A stretch of DNA of 35,438 nt from Terriglobales bacterium (GCA_016201265.1 JACQDD010000055.1:1-35438); one strand, 5' to 3'; shown: positions 7,679 through 16,300, counted from the stretch's first letter. Translations and numbers: made by a program. Notes: a model not told the origin generated them from the letters alone.

Positions 7679-8839
7679 TCAGTCGGCCGCGATCCCGCTG
7701 GAGACTCCCTTGCCGGCGACTTCGCGGTAGATCTGCAGGATTCTCTCGACCGAACTGGTCCAGGAAAAGCGCTGGGCCTGCTCGTAGCCACGCTGTTTCA
7801 TCCGGGTGCGGAGTGCCGGATCGAGCAGCGCTTTCCGCAGCGCGCGCTGGATTTCAAACACGTTCTCGGGGTTGACCAGCAGGGCCGCGTTGCCCGCGAC
7901 TTCGGGCAGGCTTGATGTGTTCGAGGTGACCACCGGAGTTCCGTGGGCCATGGCTTCGAGCGGAGGCAGTCCGAAACCCTCGTAAAGAGACGGGAACACA
8001 AAGACCTTGGCTACGTCGTAAAAGATGCGCAGCACTTCGATGGGTACGAATCCCAGGAAACGCACGTCGTTCTGCACACCGCTGCGGACCACGGTGCGCC
8101 GGAGACCGGGGTGGCCGGAAAGATCGTCCCCGATGATGATGAGCTTCAGGTCGGGGAGCTGGTGTTCTTTCTCCAGTTCCGTCTTCAAGGCGGAGAAGGC
8201 TTCGATGGTGCGCACAACGTTCTTGTGCGGCCGGATCGCACCTGCGTAAAGAAGAAACGGGTAGTTGACCTGATAGCGTTCGGCAATCAGTTCGCGGTCG
8301 GACTGGGTAGCGTGGCCGCGCAGGAAGCGCTCGTCAATGGCGTTGTACACGACCTCGATGCGGTCGTCTGGGATGCCGAACGTCTTTGCAATTTCGCTCT
8401 TGGTGAATTGCGATACGGCCAGCACCCGCGCCGCCTTGCGGAGCACGCGCCGGGTCAGCTGAAGGTGCAGGTTGCGGCGCAGGCTGGAGCGATCGCGCGC
8501 GTCGTACAAGTGATCGAGCAGATCATGCACGGTCACTACGTAAGGACAGGGCAGACCGCGCGGAATCCAGAACAGATGCGGGATGTGCACCACGTCGCAA
8601 TGCAGCCGCCGGACGATCGCACGAAACTCAAGACTTCCTTTTAGCGTGCTCTCGCGATCGGCCAGGGGAACGGAACGGAAGTTAGCAGGCAGCGGTCCAC
8701 ACTCGGCCACCTTGGCGGGTAAACCGATCAGGAAGTACTTGCTCTCGCGGTCGAGACGGGCAAGCGTCTTGACCACGTTGCGGATGTAGGTGCCAATGCC
8801 GAATTCCGTCATGCGACGGATGTCGATGGCGACTTTCAC
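7679..8839 (-). CDS. GT4-family glycosyltransferase
   Basis: A 386-residue cytoplasmic GT-B glycosyltransferase of the group 1 (GT4) mannosyltransferase-like type. The N-terminal domain begins MKVAIDIRRM and has a glycine loop at FGIGTYIRN. The C-terminal Rossmann half contains YAGAIRPHKN and the EX7E motif inside PSLYEGFGLPPLEAMAHGTP, which binds the nucleotide-sugar. The GTG at 8839 is the only start that keeps the N-terminal strand. The GT39 gene follows after about 90 nt on the same strand, so both may serve one glycan pathway. The sugar cannot be told from sequence. Confidence 0.9.
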   Translation of the reverse strand: MKVAIDIRRMTEFGIGTYIRNVVKTLARLDRESKYFLIGLPAKVAECGPLPANFRSVPLADRESTLKGSLEFRAIVRRLHCDVVHIPHLFWIPRGLPCPYVVTVHDLLDHLYDARDRSSLRRNLHLQLTRRVLRKAARVLAVSQFTKSEIAKTFGIPDDRIEVVYNAIDERFLRGHATQSDRELIAERYQVNYPFLLYAGAIRPHKNVVRTIEAFSALKTELEKEHQLPDLKLIIIGDDLSGHPGLRRTVVRSGVQNDVRFLGFVPIEVLRIFYDVAKVFVFPSLYEGFGLPPLEAMAHGTPVVTSNTSSLPEVAGNAALLVNPENVFEIQRALRKALLDPALRTRMKQRGYEQAQRFSWTSSVERILQIYREVAGKGVSSGIAAD

Positions 8840-8851
8840 GATTTGAATTTA

Positions 8852-8878
8852 ACCACAGGGGACACAGAGGAGCACAGG
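8852..8878 (+). repeat. Degenerate 9-nt tandem repeat, three units
   Basis: Three consecutive 9-nt units sharing a CACAG core (ACCACAGGG, GACACAGAG, GAGCACAGG) in the spacer between the GT4 gene and glyA. Period 9 here, unlike the period-7 arrays elsewhere. Confidence 0.5.
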
Positions 8879-8909
8879 GATTTCCCGATGGAATTCGGCA
8901 AAACGGGCC

Positions 8910-10208
8910 TTAAGCTCTCACTTCCGCCTGCGCCTTCGCCCGCCGCTCCGCGTAGAGTGGGAATTCCTCTGCCAGCTCCAAGACCTGCTTGCGAATCCTC
9001 GCCAGCACGGCGGCATCGGTCCTGTGATGCAGGGCCTCGGCGATCCAGTGGGCGATCTGGCGCATTTCGGGCTCTTTCATGCCCCGGGTGGTCATGGCGG
9101 GCGTGCCGACGCGGATGCCGCTCGGCTTCATCGGCGGATTGGTATCGAAGGGAATTGCGTTCTTGTTGACCGTGATGGCGGCCTCGCCCAACGCCTTTTC
9201 AGCTTCGCTGCCGAGCATGCCTTTCGAGAAAACGTCTACGAGCATCAGGTGCGTGTCCGTTCCACCCGAGATGATGCGGAAGCCGTCGGCGGCCAGCGTC
9301 TCAGCCATCACTTTCGCGTTCGCCACGATCTGTCGGACGTAGTCGCGGAAACTGGGCTGCATAGCTTCAAGAAAGCACACAGCTTTCGCGGCCATGATGT
9401 GCACCAGCGGCCCACCCTGCATGCCGGGGAAGACGGTCTTGTCGATAGGCGCGGCAAATTCCTGCCTGCTGAGAATCATGCCGGAGCGCGGTCCGCGCAG
9501 CGTCTTATGGGTGGTCGAAGTGACGATGTGCGCGTGCGGCACCGGTGAAGGGTGCGCGCCGCCGGCGACCAGGCCCGCGAAGTGCGCCATGTCCACCAGA
9601 TAGAGAGCGCCGATCTTGTCGGCGATCTGGCGCATGCGGGCAAAATCAATGATCCGCGGATAAGCGCTGCCACCGCCGATAATCAGCTTGGGGCGTTCTT
9701 TTTCCGCGAGCTTTTCCAGTTCGTCGTAGTCAATGGTTTCGGTTTCTTTCGTCACGCCATAGGGAATGACCTTGTACGTCTTGCCCGAAAAATTCAAATG
9801 ATGCCCGTGCGTGAGATGGCCGCCGTGGGCGAGGTTCAAGCCGAGGATGGTGTCGCCGGGCTGGAGCACCGCGGCGTAGGCTGACTGGTTGGCTTGCGAT
9901 CCCGAGTGCGGTTGCACGTTGGCATGTTCGGCGCCGAATAGTTGCTTAGCGCGCCCGCGGGCCAGTTCCTCGACGACGTCGGTGAACTCGCACCCACCGT
10001 AGTAGCGCTTGGCCGGGTAGCCTTCCGCATACTTGTTCGTGAACACCGAACCGGCGGCTTCGAGCACGGCTTCGCTGACGAAGTTCTCCGACGCAATCAG
10101 TTCCAGACCTTCGTGCTGGCGGCGGGTTTCGTTGTCGATGGCCGCGGCGATCCGTGGATCGACTTCGTAGAGCGGGCGGTACATAGATGCATTCTTCATA
10201 GTGGGCAC
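8910..10208 (-). CDS. glyA: Serine hydroxymethyltransferase
   Basis: A PLP enzyme that interconverts serine and glycine and charges tetrahydrofolate with a one-carbon unit. The 432 residues are of normal length. The family landmarks are LIASENFVS (38-45), the [15 protein letters not shown] block (58-72), HSGSQAN (101-107), the [13 protein letters not shown] active-site segment (205-217) and the Schiff-base lysine K235 in [13 protein letters not shown]. The conserved [14 protein letters not shown] block is near the C-terminus. The start could be 10208 or 10199; neither has an obvious ribosome site. It appears to be a single-gene unit with a palindromic doublet upstream. Confidence 0.97.
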   Translation of the reverse strand: MPTMKNASMYRPLYEVDPRIAAAIDNETRRQHEGLELIASENFVSEAVLEAAGSVFTNKYAEGYPAKRYYGGCEFTDVVEELARGRAKQLFGAEHANVQPHSGSQANQSAYAAVLQPGDTILGLNLAHGGHLTHGHHLNFSGKTYKVIPYGVTKETETIDYDELEKLAEKERPKLIIGGGSAYPRIIDFARMRQIADKIGALYLVDMAHFAGLVAGGAHPSPVPHAHIVTSTTHKTLRGPRSGMILSRQEFAAPIDKTVFPGMQGGPLVHIMAAKAVCFLEAMQPSFRDYVRQIVANAKVMAETLAADGFRIISGGTDTHLMLVDVFSKGMLGSEAEKALGEAAITVNKNAIPFDTNPPMKPSGIRVGTPAMTTRGMKEPEMRQIAHWIAEALHHRTDAAVLARIRKQVLELAEEFPLYAERRAKAQAEVRA

Positions 10209-10241
10209 CGGGCTATTTTACTCGGATGTTGTGCCGTGTGG

Positions 10242-10284
10242 AGCCGGGTCTTTGACCCGGCTTGGACGGGTCAGAGACCCGTCC
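10242..10284. repeat. Tandem pair of palindromes with GGGTC-N3-GACCC cores
   Basis: Two perfect hairpins side by side: AGCCGGGTC/GACCCGGCT with a TTT loop (10242-10262) and GGACGGGTC/GACCCGTCC with an AGA loop (10264-10284). Both share the GGGTC/GACCC core. The pair is flanked by GTGTGGAG and CTACACAA and fills the spacer between the hydrolase gene and glyA. There is no T-run on either strand, so it is more like a REP/BIME-type element than a terminator. Confidence 0.85.
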
Positions 10285-10295
10285 CTACACAAGAT

Positions 10296-11411
10296 CTAGT
10301 CGAACGCGGTGCGCAGGAAGTTTGCCAGCTGCCAGCCGTCCATGTATTTGAAGGGGGTTTCGCCCATGGTGTAGTGGCCGCAGGGTAGGACAACGATTTT
10401 GTGATCCAGATTGTGGCGCGCGAATTCGGCCACGATCTGCTCGGAAAATTCCGGTAGGAAGGTCATGTCATAGCGGGCGTAAATGATCAGCGAGGTGCGC
10501 GGCCAGCGCGAGAATTTGTCGAAATACACCATGGGGCTGACGGCGCGCCAAACCTGGCGCAGGTCGTCGAACTGAATGGACGGTTCAAGACCCTCGCGGA
10601 TGTGGCGGGTGGACTGGCCATGCCACACGACATCGGCGAAATACGTCGAGGCGTGGTTGAAGGCGGCCACGCGGATGCGGGGGTCGTGGGCGGCGGCGAT
10701 GAAGGCGTAGCACGATCCCAGGCTCGTTCCGACGATGCCCAGGCGGTTGTAGCCCTGCGCTTCCAGCCAGTCGAGGCAGCAGCGGACGTCAATCACGCCC
10801 TGGCGGACGGCGTCCATGGTGCGGCCGATGTTGGCGGAGACGGCGTAGTCGGCGCGGTGGATTTCGGCCGACCGGCGAATGTCGTGATGCGGCATGCTCA
10901 GCCGCAGGACAGCAATCCCCATCCAGTTCAGCACCCGGCACAGGCTGTTGTAGGAGAGCGCGTCGGAATTCCAGTGCGGAAGCAGGACAACGGCGCGGCG
11001 CCCGCGAGCCGGAAACCAGCGGGCGTTGGCGAGATTGTTCTCTGGGAAAGGCGTTTCGACTGGAGAGGTAAAGCGCAGGAAATCGGCATGCGTACCGCGG
11101 ACTTTCGCTTCCAGACGCGGGTCGGGAACTTCCCGCGTGCTGAACACCTGGACTTCGCGGCGCTCCAGGCGGAAATCGGTGGGCTTGCGATAGGAGTAGA
11201 AATCGTCGCTCTGCTGGATGATGCGGTCGTTAAAGCGGGAGAAGTATTCAATCAAATCGCGGGGGCTTTGTCCGGCAGGCGAGCCATTGCGGCCGGGCCA
11301 GCTCTGGGTGAACTCCAGGCCCCATTCCAGCGGACGCACTACGCGGTTGTTGTCCACCGACGTGAGCCGGGTCTCCCAGTCGTACATCCATTGGGCGTAG
11401 CGGGATGGCAT
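10296..11411 (-). CDS. Alpha/beta-hydrolase family protein
   Basis: A 371-residue serine hydrolase with a predicted triad of S230 in the nucleophile elbow GTSLGS, D315 in YARYDMTF and H346 in GHYTMGE. Residues 1-130 form a family-specific N-terminal part and the hydrolase core follows (VVLLPHWN, 141-148, oxyanion region). There is no signal peptide, so it is probably cytoplasmic. The substrate cannot be inferred. It is transcribed from the minus strand behind alr, with heptad repeats between them. Confidence 0.82.
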   Translation of the reverse strand: MPSRYAQWMYDWETRLTSVDNNRVVRPLEWGLEFTQSWPGRNGSPAGQSPRDLIEYFSRFNDRIIQQSDDFYSYRKPTDFRLERREVQVFSTREVPDPRLEAKVRGTHADFLRFTSPVETPFPENNLANARWFPARGRRAVVLLPHWNSDALSYNSLCRVLNWMGIAVLRLSMPHHDIRRSAEIHRADYAVSANIGRTMDAVRQGVIDVRCCLDWLEAQGYNRLGIVGTSLGSCYAFIAAAHDPRIRVAAFNHASTYFADVVWHGQSTRHIREGLEPSIQFDDLRQVWRAVSPMVYFDKFSRWPRTSLIIYARYDMTFLPEFSEQIVAEFARHNLDHKIVVLPCGHYTMGETPFKYMDGWQLANFLRTAFD

Positions 11412-11481
11412 CTCTATATTAGAAATACAACAACGGGCCCAGAATGAGCGAACTTGATGAATTCAATGGTCGGGTTTGGGC

Positions 11482-11516
11482 ACTCAGCAGTCATCACTCA
11501 GCATTCAGCCGTCGGC
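11482..11516 (+). repeat. Degenerate heptad repeat, five units
   Basis: Strict 7-nt units ACTCAGC, AGTCATC, ACTCAGC, ATTCAGC, CGTCGGC in the alr/hydrolase spacer. A second heptad array with a different unit follows 9 nt later. Confidence 0.65.
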
Positions 11517-11525
11517 ACGGCACAA

Positions 11526-11560
11526 GCTAAATGCTAACTACCAAGTGCTAAGTGCCGACG
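11526..11560 (+). repeat. Degenerate heptad repeat, five units, overlapping the alr 3' end
   Basis: 7-nt units GCTAAAT, GCTAACT, ACCAAGT, GCTAAGT, GCCGACG. The units GCTAACT and GCTAAGT recur in the array at 18301-18335. The alr stop codon (11548-11550, minus strand) is formed inside the GCTAAGT unit, so the array supplies the last codons of alr. Confidence 0.7.
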
Positions 11561-12714
11561 TAAATCCTCGGCACCCTCTTCGAGATGCTGCAGAGGATCT
11601 CGTAGGGGATGGTCTCGCAAATTCGTGCATGTTCGCGGGCGTCGACGGTCTTGCCGTTGCTTTCGCCGATGAGGGTCACTTCGTCGCCTACTTCGACGGC
11701 GGGGATTTGGCTGACGTCCACGGTCGTCAGGTCCATGGAGACGCGGCCAGCGACGGGAGCGTACTCGCCGCGCACGATCACCCGCCCGCGATTGGAAAGC
11801 AGGCGGTGAAAGCCGTCGGCGTAACCGACCGGCAGGACGGCAATCCGGCTTCGCTCTTGGGTGACAAAGGTCTCGCCATAGCCAACGGCTTGTCCGGCGG
11901 CAACTTCTTTCAGGGCGATGACTCGCGTTTTCCAGGAAAGAACTGGACGGAGCGGGGGCGGAGTGACATCGCCGGGTTGAGTGGAGCCTGTGACGGGAGT
12001 CCGCGAGTATCCGTAGAGAGCAATGCCGGGCCGGACCATGGTTTTCCAAGTCTCGGAGCGCGCAAGAATAGCGGCAGAATTTGCCATGTGGACAAGCGCA
12101 GGCCAGAGGCCGCTGGCGTGCAGGACGACGAGGCATTCTTCGAACAGGGCCGCCTGTTTTCGGGTTTTTTCCGGGTCGCGAACGGATGCGAAGTGGGTGC
12201 TCACGCCTTCGAGCCGGAGGTGCTGGCTGGAAGCGATGGTTTCGCACAGGTTCGGCAGCGCTTCTTTCGACGCGCCCAGGCGGGTCATGCCGGTGTCGAT
12301 CTTGAGATGGACAGGAAGCAACGTCTTCCGCCGCTGGGCCGCTTTTTCGAGCCTCTCAACGTGCCACGGTTCCCAGACCACGGGGGTCAGACGGTTGGCG
12401 ACAACCTCGTCTTCCTCGCCCTTCCAGATGCCGGTCATGAGTAGAAGGCGGGCGGTGATGCCGGCGCGACGGAGGGCCATCGCTTCTTCGGTGCCGGTGA
12501 TCCCAAACCAGGGCGCGCCTTCGGACTCGAGCGCTTGGGCACACGGGGCCGCGCCGTGGCCGTAGGCGTCGGCTTTGACGACGGCGCAGACGCTGACGTT
12601 CTCGCCGACATGCCTCTGCACGGCGCGGAAGTTTTGGCGGAGAGCGTCGAGAGAGACCTCCGCCCAGGTCGGACTGCTGACGGCGGGCGAGCGGTCAAGG
12701 CGCGGCGCGTTCAC
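11548..12714 (-). CDS. alr: Alanine racemase
   Basis: A PLP enzyme that makes D-alanine for peptidoglycan. From the GTG at 12714 the protein has 388 residues, the normal length. The PLP lysine is K47 in VVKADAYGHG. The IDTGMTRLG motif, the second catalytic tyrosine region (AVGYGETF) and the substrate-binding GRVSMD segment are all present. The longer open frame upstream is rejected because it runs through a terminator and into the neighbouring gene. A TATAAT lies 7 nt before the GTG, so the message may be leaderless. The stop codon lies inside a heptad repeat. Confidence 0.95.
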   Translation of the reverse strand: MNAPRLDRSPAVSSPTWAEVSLDALRQNFRAVQRHVGENVSVCAVVKADAYGHGAAPCAQALESEGAPWFGITGTEEAMALRRAGITARLLLMTGIWKGEEDEVVANRLTPVVWEPWHVERLEKAAQRRKTLLPVHLKIDTGMTRLGASKEALPNLCETIASSQHLRLEGVSTHFASVRDPEKTRKQAALFEECLVVLHASGLWPALVHMANSAAILARSETWKTMVRPGIALYGYSRTPVTGSTQPGDVTPPPLRPVLSWKTRVIALKEVAAGQAVGYGETFVTQERSRIAVLPVGYADGFHRLLSNRGRVIVRGEYAPVAGRVSMDLTTVDVSQIPAVEVGDEVTLIGESNGKTVDAREHARICETIPYEILCSISKRVPRIYVGT

Positions 12715-12721
12715 GTTGCCG

Positions 12722-12727
12722 ATTATA
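12722..12727 (-). promoter_or_regulatory. -10 box just upstream of alr
   Basis: TATAAT on the minus strand with 7 nt between it and the GTG at 12714. That spacing places the transcription start at or near the first codon. No -35 match is visible at 16-18 nt. Confidence 0.45.
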
Positions 12728-12829
12728 ACGAGCGCGGCGTGCCAGGGCGTATGGCAGGACGGGCCCGTTATCCCTAAAGACACCTGGCCCGCGGAATTTG
12801 CTCCTGAGAGTTGAGCTATGCGGGGAATG

Positions 12830-12855
12830 AAAAAGGCCGCGTATTCAACGCGGCC
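12830..12855 (-). terminator. Rho-independent terminator after the Skp-like gene
   Basis: On the minus strand GGCCGCG, a 7-nt loop and CGCGGCC form a perfect 7-bp stem followed by five T. It lies about 30 nt beyond the stop of the OmpH/Skp-like gene and isolates alr downstream. Confidence 0.85.
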
Positions 12856-12886
12856 TCCGGGAACAAAATTGATACAACTGGTGTCG

Positions 12887-13633
12887 CTACTGCTTCGGCG
12901 GAGTGGTTGCCGGGGGCTTGGTAGCGGGCGGAGTCGCGGGCTTGGCTGCGGGCGGTGTTGCCGGGCGCGCCGCGCCGCCGGCCGGCTTGGCACCGCCCGC
13001 GGCTGTGGGCGGCGGCGCCGGTACACCGGACTTCACGTTGTAGGCCTCGACGACGGGTAGCGTGATATCCACCGACTGGCCGTACCAGACCACCGGCCCC
13101 TGCGGCCAGGGCTGCGATGTGTCAATGATGATGCCGAAGCCGTTCTCGCTGGCGTACTTCACGATCACCGGAGCCATCTTGCCCAGCACGCGCTGCATGA
13201 TCTCGCCCTGCTGACCCTGCGCTTCCTCGCGGGCGTCCTGCATGGAGCGCTCGAAGACCTTCTGCTTGGACTCGATCTGTCTGACCAGGGCGTTCTTGGC
13301 GTCATCGTTCATCTTATCGCCCTGGGTGCTGAGCTGCTTCTTGAGGCCGTCGATTTCTTCGCTCATGCCCTTGAGCTCCGTCTGTTTGGGCTCCAGCTTC
13401 TTGCTCAGGGCGTCTAAATCGCGGCGTCCCTCGTTGGAGGAAAAAATGGCGCCTTCAATGTTGATGGTACCGACCCTGGTGCCGGTGGCAGCGGGGACGG
13501 CAGAGGCAGCCGAGGGGGCGTTCGGTACGGCAGCCTGGGAAGCGGCGTTGGTGGCTGGGGCGGTCTGGGCCAGTGCGGAAAGCGACAGGCCGAACACGGT
13601 GGCCACAAGAATTCGCACAAACTTGCTGGTCAT
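12887..13633 (-). CDS. OmpH/Skp-family periplasmic chaperone
   Basis: A 248-residue secreted protein. A signal peptide (about 1-21, ending SALAQ) is followed by an Ala-rich linker, then the OmpH/Skp core from about residue 52 (VGTINIEGAIF) with a long charged coiled coil (about 65-140). It ends in an Ala/Pro/Lys-rich tail of about 45 residues. Skp proteins hold unfolded outer-membrane proteins in the periplasm. The ATG at 13633 has an AAAGGA site 6 nt upstream, and upstream codons in the same frame belong to the leader. Its own promoter (13811-13840) and terminator (12830-12855) make it a single-gene unit with a leader of about 170 nt. The P/A/K tail is longer than in classical Skp and might bind the cell wall. 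Confidence 0.85.
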   Translation of the reverse strand: MTSKFVRILVATVFGLSLSALAQTAPATNAASQAAVPNAPSAASAVPAATGTRVGTINIEGAIFSSNEGRRDLDALSKKLEPKQTELKGMSEEIDGLKKQLSTQGDKMNDDAKNALVRQIESKQKVFERSMQDAREEAQGQQGEIMQRVLGKMAPVIVKYASENGFGIIIDTSQPWPQGPVVWYGQSVDITLPVVEAYNVKSGVPAPPPTAAGGAKPAGGAARPATPPAAKPATPPATKPPATTPPKQ

Positions 13634-13810
13634 TGGATCCTTTGGACTCCTTCGGATTGGTTCCGGAATTCGCTGGGCTCTACGACAGATCGCAACCGGG
13701 CCGATCAGACCGCCGCAGCGAACGCGCAAGGGCACCGCGGTTACCCGGGTCTTCACGCCGAACCTCGAGCGTGGTGACCACCCAGATTTTCGTGGGTGTG
13801 AACGATAAAG

Positions 13811-13840
13811 ATTATACGGAGCGTATGGGAACAGCGTCAA
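13811..13840 (-). promoter_or_regulatory. Sigma-70-type promoter of the Skp-like gene
   Basis: On the minus strand TTGACG (13840-13835), an 18-nt spacer and TATAAT (13816-13811). The predicted start near 13804 gives an untranslated leader of about 170 nt. The 310-nt spacer 13634-13943 holds this promoter, the leader and the inverted heptad element; I recognise no riboswitch in it. Confidence 0.75.
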
Positions 13841-13844
13841 ACCG

Positions 13845-13941
13845 GATTGCAGAGGTCAGAGGTCAGATTGCAGAGGTGAGAGGCATTCGATGCCGAAGGT
13901 TTCCACCTCTGCAATCTGACCTCTGACCTCAATTTGCAATC
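13845..13941. repeat. Large inverted repeat built from heptad units
   Basis: The left arm 13852-13878 and right arm 13904-13930 are perfect 27-bp reverse complements around a 25-nt loop. Each arm consists of 7-nt units (GAGGTCA, GAGGTCA, GATTGCA, GAGGTG). A further GATTGCA outside each arm extends the symmetry with a small bulge. It lies between the TonB receptor stop and the Skp-like promoter. There is no T-run, so it is not a classical terminator, though the RNA hairpin would be very stable. Confidence 0.9.
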
Positions 13942-13943
13942 CC

Positions 13944-16217
13944 TCAGTACCGGAACCGGAACTTGACCTGCACGCTGATCTCGCGCGGATTGGCGAAGTG
14001 GGTTCCACCGAAGGTATTGCTGTTGTCGAGCAGATAGTGGTGATTGCCCAGGTTCAATCCGTTCAAGCGTAAGCTCCAGTTCTCACCGAAAGTTTTGCCC
14101 AAGGACAGGTCATACGTGGTATGCGAGGGCAGATGAGCCGGTCCGTCTCCATCCACGAAGCCGGAGCCGTAGTTGCCGCCGAAGTCGGCCCACACTCGCC
14201 AGGGCAGGCTTACATTCAGTGAAGTGGAGAGGGTATTGCGCTGGTCGTGGTCAAGAAAACAAAGGGGATCCTCGCAGGAGTCGCCCGTCGTCAGCCCGCC
14301 CGTGATCCCGCCGTTCCATTGCGCGTACTGATGGGAGTAGACGAGACGCCAGGAGACGCGGTTGGCCAGGCGAGGCGAGGATGCGCTCACCTCCCAACCG
14401 CGAATACGGGCATGCTCCAGAGTGAGCGGAAAGAAGATGTTGGAGTTGCCCAGGGCGTCGTGGTCGAAGAAATTGCGCGCGCCGGTGCGGAAGTTGGCAA
14501 CGTCGAAGGTCCAACCCTTCAGCGGGATGGCCAGGCCGAATTCGCGCTGCTCGTCGCGTTCGCCGTGCAGCGGGAGGAAGGTGCAATCCGCCGCGTTGCA
14601 CTGCTCGATGAGTGGCCCAGAGACGGTGAGCAGCGGTGGCGCCTGGTAGTAGCGTCCGTAGAACGCGCGCGCGACCCAGCCCAGCTTGGGGATGCGCACG
14701 GCCGCGCCCACCCTGGGATCCGCCGCATTCTCGCTGACGGAAGACTCGAAGTGTGTCAGGCGCACGCCGGCGTTCAGGGTCAGCCAGTCCGTCACGCGAT
14801 ACTGGTCCTCGAGAAAGACAGCAGTTACCGAACCATGAGCCGTGACCCTCTCATGCAGGGGTATCTGGGACGGATCGCTGCTGACCACACCGAACAGCTG
14901 ATTGTCGCGTTGTCCCCAGGCCTGTGCTCCAGCGCGGGCATTGTGCTTCCCGTGCAGGACCGACACCATTGCCGTCCCGCCGAAGAAGGTGGAGCCGCGG
15001 TCGTCTTCCGGGATTGCCACCGCATCATCGGGGTTCCCGTCGAATGTTCCGACGAACTTACCGAGGTAGTGCGCGCGATTGAAGTGGTAGAAGGGCGAGA
15101 GGGTGAGGGTCAGACCCGGCCGGGCAGTGTGCACCCAGGAAAAATTGGCGAAGGCATCGCGTTCGTTTTCCCGGTCGCGGTTGTCGGCGCTGGCGGGATC
15201 GGCGGGATCGTTCGGCACCTGGTAGTGATCTCCGCGCAGCGATGTCACCAGCCGCAGCTGGTCGTTTGCGCTCTTGTTGAAGATGATGGATCCGAAACCG
15301 CCGAGCCCCGCGGCCTGATCGTGCACCACCCTCGCGATCAGCGTTTCCAGGCCGAGGTCGGTACGATAGCCCGAGAAACTTCCGTAGTACGCCAGCCGTT
15401 CGCTGTGGTCGCCGAAGCTGATCTGGTTGTCGGTGTTGTGGAAGCTGCCGTAGCTGGCGACCAGCTCCGCTTGCCGGTTGCGCTCAAATCCCGAGCGGGT
15501 TACGACGTTGAACACGCCGTAGGTGCGGTCGCCATACTCGGCGTTGTAGCCGCCGCGCTGGACTTCGAGATAGTCAATATCCTTGGGATCGAACTGCGGC
15601 CCCACGTTGGAGGCGATGTTCGTATTGGGGACGGGCACGCCGTCGAGCAGCCAGGAGACCTGGTGTCCGCCGCGAATATGGAGCTGGTCGTGCACCACGG
15701 ATGCTCCGGGTACGCTGCTGGTGATCATGGCCAGCGAGTTCGTCTGGTCGGCGCCCGGCGTTTGCGCGATGTCGGCGCGGCTGATCAGGGTGGCGCTGGT
15801 AGAAGAGGCGGGATTCACGGTGACGGGCTCATCGGTGACTTCGACCGTCTCGGAAGCCGTCGCCAGTTTCAGGGAGAAGTGCAGCCGGACATCGCGGCCC
15901 GAGGCGAGGGCCAGTCTCTGCTCTTCCAGGCGGAAGCCGGAGGACTGGACGGTTGCCGTGTATTCGCCGATGGGGATCTTCTCGAGAACGAATTCCCCGG
16001 CGTCGTTGCTGGTAACCGTTTGTTCGAATGCAGAACCGACCGCGCGCAAGCGCACGATTGCGCCGGTCACGGGGCGATGCTGCGGGTCGTGAATCAGGCC
16101 GCGCACCGAACCGAGGATCGTCGCGAAAGCAATCGCGGCCGCGGTCAGGATCAAAACCGCGATCGCAGGCACGCGGCGTCTTCCGGTCTGCAAAGTCGCC
16201 CTAAGAAGTTTCTTCAT
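13944..16217 (-). CDS. TonB-dependent outer-membrane receptor with carboxypeptidase-like N-terminal domain
   Basis: A 757-residue outer-membrane receptor. An export signal helix (about 12-36) is followed by a carboxypeptidase regulatory-like beta domain (about 40-118, with GSVRGLIHD and the DAGEFVLEKIPIGEYT repeat). The plug domain (about 135-245) holds an LHIRGGHQVSWLLDGVPVPN segment, and a barrel runs to the terminal aromatic Y757. It would carry a large ligand or metal complex into the periplasm using TonB energy. The ATG at 16217 has a GAGGAAAG site and begins a typical signal sequence; the longer frame is rejected. A small Cys/His-rich secreted protein is encoded just upstream on the same strand, which hints at a metal ligand, but this is inference. 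Confidence 0.92.
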   Translation of the reverse strand: MKKLLRATLQTGRRRVPAIAVLILTAAAIAFATILGSVRGLIHDPQHRPVTGAIVRLRAVGSAFEQTVTSNDAGEFVLEKIPIGEYTATVQSSGFRLEEQRLALASGRDVRLHFSLKLATASETVEVTDEPVTVNPASSTSATLISRADIAQTPGADQTNSLAMITSSVPGASVVHDQLHIRGGHQVSWLLDGVPVPNTNIASNVGPQFDPKDIDYLEVQRGGYNAEYGDRTYGVFNVVTRSGFERNRQAELVASYGSFHNTDNQISFGDHSERLAYYGSFSGYRTDLGLETLIARVVHDQAAGLGGFGSIIFNKSANDQLRLVTSLRGDHYQVPNDPADPASADNRDRENERDAFANFSWVHTARPGLTLTLSPFYHFNRAHYLGKFVGTFDGNPDDAVAIPEDDRGSTFFGGTAMVSVLHGKHNARAGAQAWGQRDNQLFGVVSSDPSQIPLHERVTAHGSVTAVFLEDQYRVTDWLTLNAGVRLTHFESSVSENAADPRVGAAVRIPKLGWVARAFYGRYYQAPPLLTVSGPLIEQCNAADCTFLPLHGERDEQREFGLAIPLKGWTFDVANFRTGARNFFDHDALGNSNIFFPLTLEHARIRGWEVSASSPRLANRVSWRLVYSHQYAQWNGGITGGLTTGDSCEDPLCFLDHDQRNTLSTSLNVSLPWRVWADFGGNYGSGFVDGDGPAHLPSHTTYDLSLGKTFGENWSLRLNGLNLGNHHYLLDNSNTFGGTHFANPREISVQVKFRFRY

Positions 16218-16300
16218 TTCTTTCCTCACAACGGATCGTCCGCTCTGGCGTGCACGGGCGAACGCACAAAGACAAGCGGGCACCAGCACGTGCGCGCAGG

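Noticed and set aside
12715-13026. N-terminal extension of alr to give 492 residues
   Set aside because: The extension crosses a terminator and the 3' end of the Skp-like gene; the family N-terminus begins at the GTG at 12714.
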